Under the pieces are notes generated by a model. The model was not told the DNA's origin. It did not search any database and saw only the letters and a list, made by a program, of their open reading frames with translations. A program made the position numbers and the translations under genes. Below are positions 59,585 to 64,000 of a stretch of DNA of 64,000 nt, piece by piece. The DNA comes from Nitrospiraceae bacterium (GTDB lineage Bacteria; Nitrospirota; Nitrospiria; Nitrospirales; Nitrospiraceae): assembly GCA_019637075.1 (NCBI GenBank), contig JAHBWI010000003.1, positions 124,001 to 188,000 on the forward strand, written 5' to 3'. Position 1 is the first letter of the stretch, and the number at the start of each line of letters is the position of its first letter.

Positions 59585-60607
59585 ATGGTCTTGACGATCC
59601 TTCTCTACGCCGCGCTGTTTATCGTCTCGGTAGTGGTGACCCTGGCGGGATGCCATCTCTTTACGAACGGGATTGAATGGCTGGGCAAGCGGATGAAGAT
59701 TTCCGAGGGCGCAGTCGGCAGTATCTTTGCCGCAGTCGGCACCACGCTTCCTGAAACCTCCATCCCCATCATCGCGATTTTCTTCGGCCACAGTCCCGAG
59801 CAAACCGAGGTTGGTCTGGGCGCCATTCTCGGCGCTCCGTTCATGCTGAGCACGTTGGTGTTGCCGATATTGGCCGGGTTGTTGGTGCTCTATGCCAGGT
59901 TGGGCAAACGCACGGCGACGTTCAAGCTGGACTATGCCGAGGTGCGCACCGACATCCAGTTTTTCCTCACCGGATACCTCGTGGCCCTCGCCTGCGTGTT
60001 CGTTCCGAGCAAACCGGTTCATATGGTGGCCGCAGTCGGCCTGCTGAGCCTGTACGTTTATTATATGAAGCTGAAGTTTTCGGCGGAGGATGAGGATGAC
60101 GGCGAAGGAGGCGGGGATTTGGAGCCCTTGCTGTTCTCCCGCCAATCCCAACACCCATCGTATGTGCTCATTGCCGCACAAGGAGCCGTGGGATTGATGG
60201 GGCTGGTCGGGGGCGCCCACCTGTTCGTCACCGCGGCCAATTCCATCTCGGCCGAGTTGCACGTGTCGCCGTTGATCCTGTCTCTGTTGATTGCGCCGTT
60301 GGCGACAGAGTTGCCCGAGATGTCGAACAGCTTTCTCTGGCTGTACCGCAAGAAGGATCGGCTGGCCGTGGGAAATGTCACCGGCGCCATGGTCTTCCAG
60401 GGCACGATTCCGGTCTCGGTCGGACTGCTTGGAACCGGATGGACGCTTGGTACGACGGCTTTAGCGACGATGGTCTTGGCGGTAGCCGCAATGGGTATGA
60501 GTCTTATCCAAGTGATGCTGTCGGGGCAATGGCGGCCGTGGTTGCTGAGTGGCAGCGCGCTGCTGTACCTTGGCTATACATTGTTTCTGTACACGCATGG
60601 CTCCTAA
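59585..60607 (+). CDS. Ca2+/cation antiporter (CaCA) family membrane protein
   Basis: This 340-residue protein has about ten membrane helices. The two alpha-repeats are visible: AAVGTTLPETSIPI (about 54-67) and LLIAPLATELPEMSNSF (about 237-253), each with the acidic residue that binds the cation. An acidic loop (DEDDGEGGGD) separates the halves. It probably exchanges Ca2+ or Na+ for H+ or Na+. The pdxA start lies within its last codons (11-bp overlap). Confidence 0.86.
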   Translation: MVLTILLYAALFIVSVVVTLAGCHLFTNGIEWLGKRMKISEGAVGSIFAAVGTTLPETSIPIIAIFFGHSPEQTEVGLGAILGAPFMLSTLVLPILAGLLVLYARLGKRTATFKLDYAEVRTDIQFFLTGYLVALACVFVPSKPVHMVAAVGLLSLYVYYMKLKFSAEDEDDGEGGGDLEPLLFSRQSQHPSYVLIAAQGAVGLMGLVGGAHLFVTAANSISAELHVSPLILSLLIAPLATELPEMSNSFLWLYRKKDRLAVGNVTGAMVFQGTIPVSVGLLGTGWTLGTTALATMVLAVAAMGMSLIQVMLSGQWRPWLLSGSALLYLGYTLFLYTHGS

Positions 60608-61697
60608 GTCTGTGAACACAATCCGAACAAAGCGGGTCGTCCGTCCGGCCAAGCGCCGAACGCCCGCGAAAAGTCCGCTCCCTCTCTTGGGGTTGACGAT
60701 GGGCGATCCCGCCGGCATTGGCCCGGAAGTCATTGCCAAGGCTTTGGCCGATAGGGCACTCGGCCGGCTCTGCCGGCCCGTCGTGATCGGCTCTCGGTCG
60801 GTCATGGAGCGGACGATCACCTCACTCAAATTACGGCTGCGGGTAGTCGACGGCGAGCGCGCCTTGACCTCGATGCTCGGTCCCGGCCAAGTGGCGGTGC
60901 TGGATCCGCTTGAGACTCCACTTCAGGATTTCGCCATGGGAGTGGCGGCGGCTGAGACAGGCGCGGCCTCCGTGGCCTTCATCAAGAAGGGTGTGGAACT
61001 GGCCATGACTGGACGCATCGGCGGCATCGTCACTGCGCCGATCAACAAGGAAGCGATGAATATGGCCGGATATCACTATCCCGGCCATACGGAGTTTCTG
61101 GGGGACCTGACGCGGAGCCCGGAAATGGGCATGATGATCGTGGGCGGTCCCCTCAAGATCATGTTCACCACGACCCATGTGGCGATCCGTGATCTGTCGC
61201 CGATGCTGACCACCGAGCGGATCGCCAAGGCGATTCGGTTGGCCCATCTGGGCTTGACCAGGTATTTCGGCATTGCGACGCCAAAAATCGGCGTGGCGGC
61301 CCTGAATCCCCATGCTGGTGAACATGGGTTGTTCGGAGATGAAGAATCGACGCGTGTTGCACCGGCGGTGCAACAGGCCCGGGCGGCCGGTATCGATGCC
61401 AGCGATCCGCAGCCCGCCGATACGCTGTTCGGGAAAGCCGCGCGCGGATTGTATGATGGGATCGTAGCCATGTACCACGACCAGGGCCTGATTCCGCTGA
61501 AACTCGTGGCCTTTGGGACATGCGTGAATCTGACGGTCGGGCTGCCGATTATTCGGACCTCCGTCGATCACGGCACAGCCTATGATATTGCCGGTAAAGG
61601 TATTGCGGAGCACGGCAGTCTGCTGGAGGCCGTCAAAGTGGCGGCGCGGCTGGCCCGGTCGTGGCAGCCGCCGACAGGCGCCCATGCCGGGGTCTGA
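60597..61697 (+). CDS. pdxA: 4-hydroxythreonine-4-phosphate dehydrogenase
   Basis: This is 366 residues from the ATG at 60597, with a basic N-terminal extension of about 29 residues before LGLTMGDPAGIGPEV. It has TAPINKEAMN, YPGHTEFLGD (metal-binding His), ALNPHAGEHGLFG, YHDQGLIPLK and TSVDHGTAYDIAG, the full PdxA set. It acts in DXP-dependent vitamin B6 synthesis. It overlaps the antiporter gene by 11 bp. Confidence 0.95.
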   Translation: MAPKSVNTIRTKRVVRPAKRRTPAKSPLPLLGLTMGDPAGIGPEVIAKALADRALGRLCRPVVIGSRSVMERTITSLKLRLRVVDGERALTSMLGPGQVAVLDPLETPLQDFAMGVAAAETGAASVAFIKKGVELAMTGRIGGIVTAPINKEAMNMAGYHYPGHTEFLGDLTRSPEMGMMIVGGPLKIMFTTTHVAIRDLSPMLTTERIAKAIRLAHLGLTRYFGIATPKIGVAALNPHAGEHGLFGDEESTRVAPAVQQARAAGIDASDPQPADTLFGKAARGLYDGIVAMYHDQGLIPLKLVAFGTCVNLTVGLPIIRTSVDHGTAYDIAGKGIAEHGSLLEAVKVAARLARSWQPPTGAHAGV

Positions 61698-61718
61698 TCC
61701 ATGATGGGGGAATGTCAC

Positions 61719-62030
61719 ATGAGCACGGTTGGTGTGTCGATCGTCGAACAGCAAGTGAAAGAATTGGATGCCATCGCAAAGCAAACGAATCAGGATTTGA
61801 ACACCGTGGCGGGCACCGAGCGGATGTCGAAGTGGAAAACCCGAACCGTCGCGTTACTCACGCAGCATGTGGGGCAGAAGGAAGCGGAAGAGTTCGCGCG
61901 CAAACAGACCGGCCCCTCCTTCACGAACGATCTCGTCGAAGAGTTCAATGACGATGTCGACTGCTTCCGCACGTACCTCAATGCCCTGGCCAAGCGGTTG
62001 CGCGCGACACCTCCCGCGCCGGCCGGATAG
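61719..62030 (+). CDS. Hypothetical small helical protein
   Basis: This is 103 residues from the ATG at 61719, chosen because GGGGGA lies 7 nt before it. It is soluble, helical and acidic (VEQQVKELDAIAKQTNQDL, EEFNDDVDCFRTYLNALAKRL) with no motif that I recognise. It lies between pdxA and rsmA with 21-bp and 6-bp gaps, so it is part of that operon. The function is unknown. Confidence 0.65.
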   Translation: MSTVGVSIVEQQVKELDAIAKQTNQDLNTVAGTERMSKWKTRTVALLTQHVGQKEAEEFARKQTGPSFTNDLVEEFNDDVDCFRTYLNALAKRLRATPPAPAG

Positions 62031-62036
62031 GCATCG

Positions 62037-62870
62037 ATGCCGAACCCCTCTCCCTTGCCTCCTCCGCTGAAACGGCTCGGTCAGAATTTCCTTATCGATC
62101 CCAACATCGTCCGCAAGATCGTGGCCTTAGCCGGCGTGACTCCGCAAGACAACGTGTTGGAAATCGGCCCAGGCCGTGGGGCGCTGACCGAGGCATTGGC
62201 GGCAGCGGCCGCCCGGGTCGTGGCGATCGAAATCGATCCGCTTCTGCATCAATATCTCATGGCGCGGCAGGCCGAGTGGCCCAACGTCGAGTTGATTTGT
62301 GCCGATGCCTTGGAATATCCGACGGCGACGCTGCCGGTCGGGACCATCGTGGTGGCGAATCTCCCCTACTATATCTCCACGCCGTTGTTGTTCATGTTGT
62401 TGGCGCAGCGAAACCGCTTTCCGCGGTTGGTTCTGATGGTACAGGAAGAAGTCGCCGATCGATTGGCCGCAAAGCCGGGTGAGGAGGCCTATGGCGTTCT
62501 TTCCGTGATGGCTCAGTATGCGGCCGAGATCACGAAGGCGTTCCGTGTCTCAGCCAACTGTTTCCGACCCCGTCCCGATGTGGGCTCGGCGGTGGTGTCT
62601 TTGCGGGTGAAGGAAGCGGGGAGTCTCGACTGCGGCAACTACGCCGACTTCAACGCGTTGGTGAAGGCTGGGTTCGCCCATCGCCGGAAGACGCTGGTGA
62701 ACTCGCTGCGGAATGAAGGTTACAGTCAGGGAACAGTCGTCGAGGCACTTGCAGAGATGGACCTCCAGGCTACGGTGCGGGCCGAAACGCTGTCGGTAGC
62801 TCAGTTTGTGGAATTGGCCCGACTCCTTCCGGCCCCAACCCCACGACCCTGTGCGGCTGAGAGGCAATGA
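62037..62870 (+). CDS. rsmA: 16S rRNA adenine dimethyltransferase RsmA (KsgA)
   Basis: A 277-residue protein. It opens with KRLGQNFLIDPNIVRKIV, SAM motif I VLEIGPGRGALTEAL, and has the catalytic NLPYYISTPLLF and the C-terminal FRPRPDVGSAVVSL and FAHRRKTLVNSL blocks. It dimethylates A1518 and A1519 (E. coli numbering) in 16S rRNA. The pdxA-rsmA order is widely conserved and supports the call. It is convergent with the Crp/Fnr gene. Confidence 0.96.
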   Translation: MPNPSPLPPPLKRLGQNFLIDPNIVRKIVALAGVTPQDNVLEIGPGRGALTEALAAAAARVVAIEIDPLLHQYLMARQAEWPNVELICADALEYPTATLPVGTIVVANLPYYISTPLLFMLLAQRNRFPRLVLMVQEEVADRLAAKPGEEAYGVLSVMAQYAAEITKAFRVSANCFRPRPDVGSAVVSLRVKEAGSLDCGNYADFNALVKAGFAHRRKTLVNSLRNEGYSQGTVVEALAEMDLQATVRAETLSVAQFVELARLLPAPTPRPCAAERQ

Positions 62871-62874
62871 GGAG

Positions 62875-62890
62875 GGGCAGAAGACTGCCC
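62875..62890. terminator. Short hairpin between convergent rsmA and the Crp/Fnr gene
   Basis: GGGCAG-aaga-CTGCCC is a 6-bp stem in the 19-bp gap, overlapping the stop codon of the minus-strand gene. No T-tract follows, so it is only a candidate two-way terminator. Confidence 0.3.
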
Positions 62891-63702
62891 TATGGCGCGG
62901 TGCAGGGAGGAAATGTCACGGGAGGGGTTGAGGCTTTGCCGGATCCAGGCATTACGGCATCGACCAGTCCCTGGGATAGTTGGGCGGGGTTAAGAATGTC
63001 GATACTGTTGTCGCGACACTCGACAAGATTTTCTTCACGTAGCCTGCTGATCATACGGCTCACCGTTTCGGGCGATGCTCCCACCAGTTGAGCCAAGACC
63101 CGGCGATCGCACTTCAAGGGGATTGTGACTGAGTCTGCCGACACCCGGCCGATTTGGTCTGCCATCCATAGTAAGGTATGCGCAACCCGCGCATACACGT
63201 CGCAGGAACTCCGCAGATAATATCGGACCTCGAGCAGGTGAAGTTGCGCGCACAGGTAGCCGAGCAACTTGCGCATGATCTGCGGCGAATGCTGAAGACA
63301 ACGATTGACCAGCGGTTGGGGCAAGAAGATCAGCGTCGTCTCCGTCAAGGTCGTAGCGGTGACGGCTCCTCGACTTGGTTGTTGGAGTGCGGCCGCCGGA
63401 TCGATGAGTCCGCCTGGCCCAGTCAGCTGGCCGACCGGTTCCTGCCTGCCGTGGTCCCACCGCGATTCGAGCACCAGCCCCTGACACACGACGTGGACAC
63501 CCGTAGAGATACCGCTTTGGATTAAGAGAGCCTTGTTCGCCGGGTGGGTGGTTGCAACACACTCGTCCGGCGAAAGTTTTCTGCACTCGGCAAACAACTC
63601 ATCCGCCGAACACCGCTCCCTCACAAGACATTGCTCGCATCCTGGATGGGCAGAATTTGAGATGCGCTGAACCATCGTAAGGGGGTCAAAACAGCCTGGC
63701 AT
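62890..63702 (-). CDS. Crp/Fnr-family transcriptional regulator with an N-terminal Cys cluster
   Basis: This is 270 residues from the ATG at 63702, chosen for its TGAGGA site and because a perfect palindrome lies just upstream; the open frame continues to 63870. The Cys set CEQCLVRERC (Cys22, 25, 31) near the start resembles redox- or Fe-S-sensing Fnr relatives. It has an effector domain (about 40-165), a dimerisation helix, and the helix-turn-helix RRVLAQLVGASPETVSRMISRLREE with wing. It probably senses oxygen, NO or redox state. The target genes are unknown. Confidence 0.88.
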   Translation of the reverse strand: MPGCFDPLTMVQRISNSAHPGCEQCLVRERCSADELFAECRKLSPDECVATTHPANKALLIQSGISTGVHVVCQGLVLESRWDHGRQEPVGQLTGPGGLIDPAAALQQPSRGAVTATTLTETTLIFLPQPLVNRCLQHSPQIMRKLLGYLCAQLHLLEVRYYLRSSCDVYARVAHTLLWMADQIGRVSADSVTIPLKCDRRVLAQLVGASPETVSRMISRLREENLVECRDNSIDILNPAQLSQGLVDAVMPGSGKASTPPVTFPPCTAP

Positions 63703-63732
63703 GCGGTCCTCAAAGGGCAGTGAGAAATACGT

Positions 63733-63750
63733 AAATACCGTGTGGTATTT
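63733..63750. promoter_or_regulatory. Perfect palindrome upstream of the Crp/Fnr gene (possible autoregulatory site)
   Basis: AAATACC-gtgt-GGTATTT has 7-bp perfect arms with a 4-bp spacer, the same geometry as Fnr-type boxes (5-bp arms, N4). It ends 30 bp before the start codon at 63702, where a self-regulating protein could block transcription. Confidence 0.5.
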
Positions 63751-63920
63751 CATCATCATGCCATGGGTTTCTTCGATCGAAAAGCACTTTTCCTCTTCCC
63801 GCCGAATTCCCCATAAGCGTCGCATAAAGGTCCCGTGTTTGATCGGGGGCAGGTTCGTACGATGAACCACCTCGGGCCGGTCGATTCGTTGCCTCGGTTG
63901 TCAAACCTGAAGACAGAGTG

Positions 63921-63935
63921 TGACGAATAACGTCA
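63921..63935. promoter_or_regulatory. Small palindrome near the right edge
   Basis: TGACG-aataa-CGTCA, with TG just outside the left arm (TGTGACG). It could be a regulator site for the minus-strand Crp/Fnr gene or for a gene beyond the edge. The rest of 63751-64000 holds no gene that I can support. Confidence 0.3.
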
Positions 63936-64000
63936 ATGACATGACCAAATCCGCACCTGGCAGTTCCAGCCAGTGATTCCGGTCACGGTGAGCGTGATGC

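Overview
The window looks like chromosomal DNA of a Nitrospira-type bacterium (phylum Nitrospirota). This is inferred from the high G+C content, the Gram-negative envelope genes (lipoproteins, an outer-membrane barrel, an O-antigen-type exporter), lysine synthesis through DapL, and many small conserved unknowns of a kind I associate with that group. No rRNA, tRNA, CRISPR array, phage or complete insertion sequence was seen. Genes are dense, mostly in short operons with 1-11 bp overlaps, and base composition is uniform, so it reads as core genome rather than a transferred island.

Layout. 1-10 kb: the end of msrA, two tandem 47-residue zinc-ribbon genes, an SGNH hydrolase with ttcA, a phosphatase, a metallopeptidase/ATP-grasp pair, small exported proteins, gpmA and orphan unknowns; the convergent gene ends here carry short repeats and palindromes. 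10-20.5 kb: an anabolic block argD-argF-argG-argH, an LptM-like lipoprotein, a radical SAM protein with a STAS-like tail, then lysA-dapA-dapB. 20.5-34.5 kb: small zinc-ribbon proteins, a transaldolase-family enzyme, a family-5 uracil-DNA glycosylase, a lytic transglycosylase, glycerate kinase, a PEP-utilising enzyme, rmuC-MazG-like-PilZ, and dapL-folK-panC on the minus strand. 34.5-50 kb: a lipoprotein, the polysaccharide ABC exporter wzm-wzt, several unknowns, a methyltransferase, a BNR-repeat lipoprotein, a CrtC/AttH-like protein, an ABC-2 exporter, a SirB1-like protein, an MBL hydrolase and a MarR regulator. 50-64 kb: a metallophosphoesterase, truD, a two-gene arginine-to-proline module, gpsA-larB, larC, a CaCA exchanger, pdxA, rsmA and a Crp/Fnr regulator with a palindrome just upstream.

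How the genes fit together. The lysine route is represented by dapA, dapB, dapL and lysA (dapF is not here). The arginine block makes arginine from ornithine, while the pair at 52.9-55.0 kb looks like a split version of cyanobacterial AgrE: an ornithine-cyclodeaminase-family protein and an arginine dihydrolase-like protein, which would return arginine to ornithine plus ammonia, or on to proline. With argF, argG and argH this would close an ornithine-ammonia cycle, and it is the most interesting inference in the window. Other items to pursue are the zinc-ribbon module shared by the tandem mini-proteins and a PilZ protein, the radical SAM-STAS fusion, the peptidase/ATP-grasp pair, a MITE-like palindrome at 5.7 kb, and several well-formed promoters and palindromic sites.
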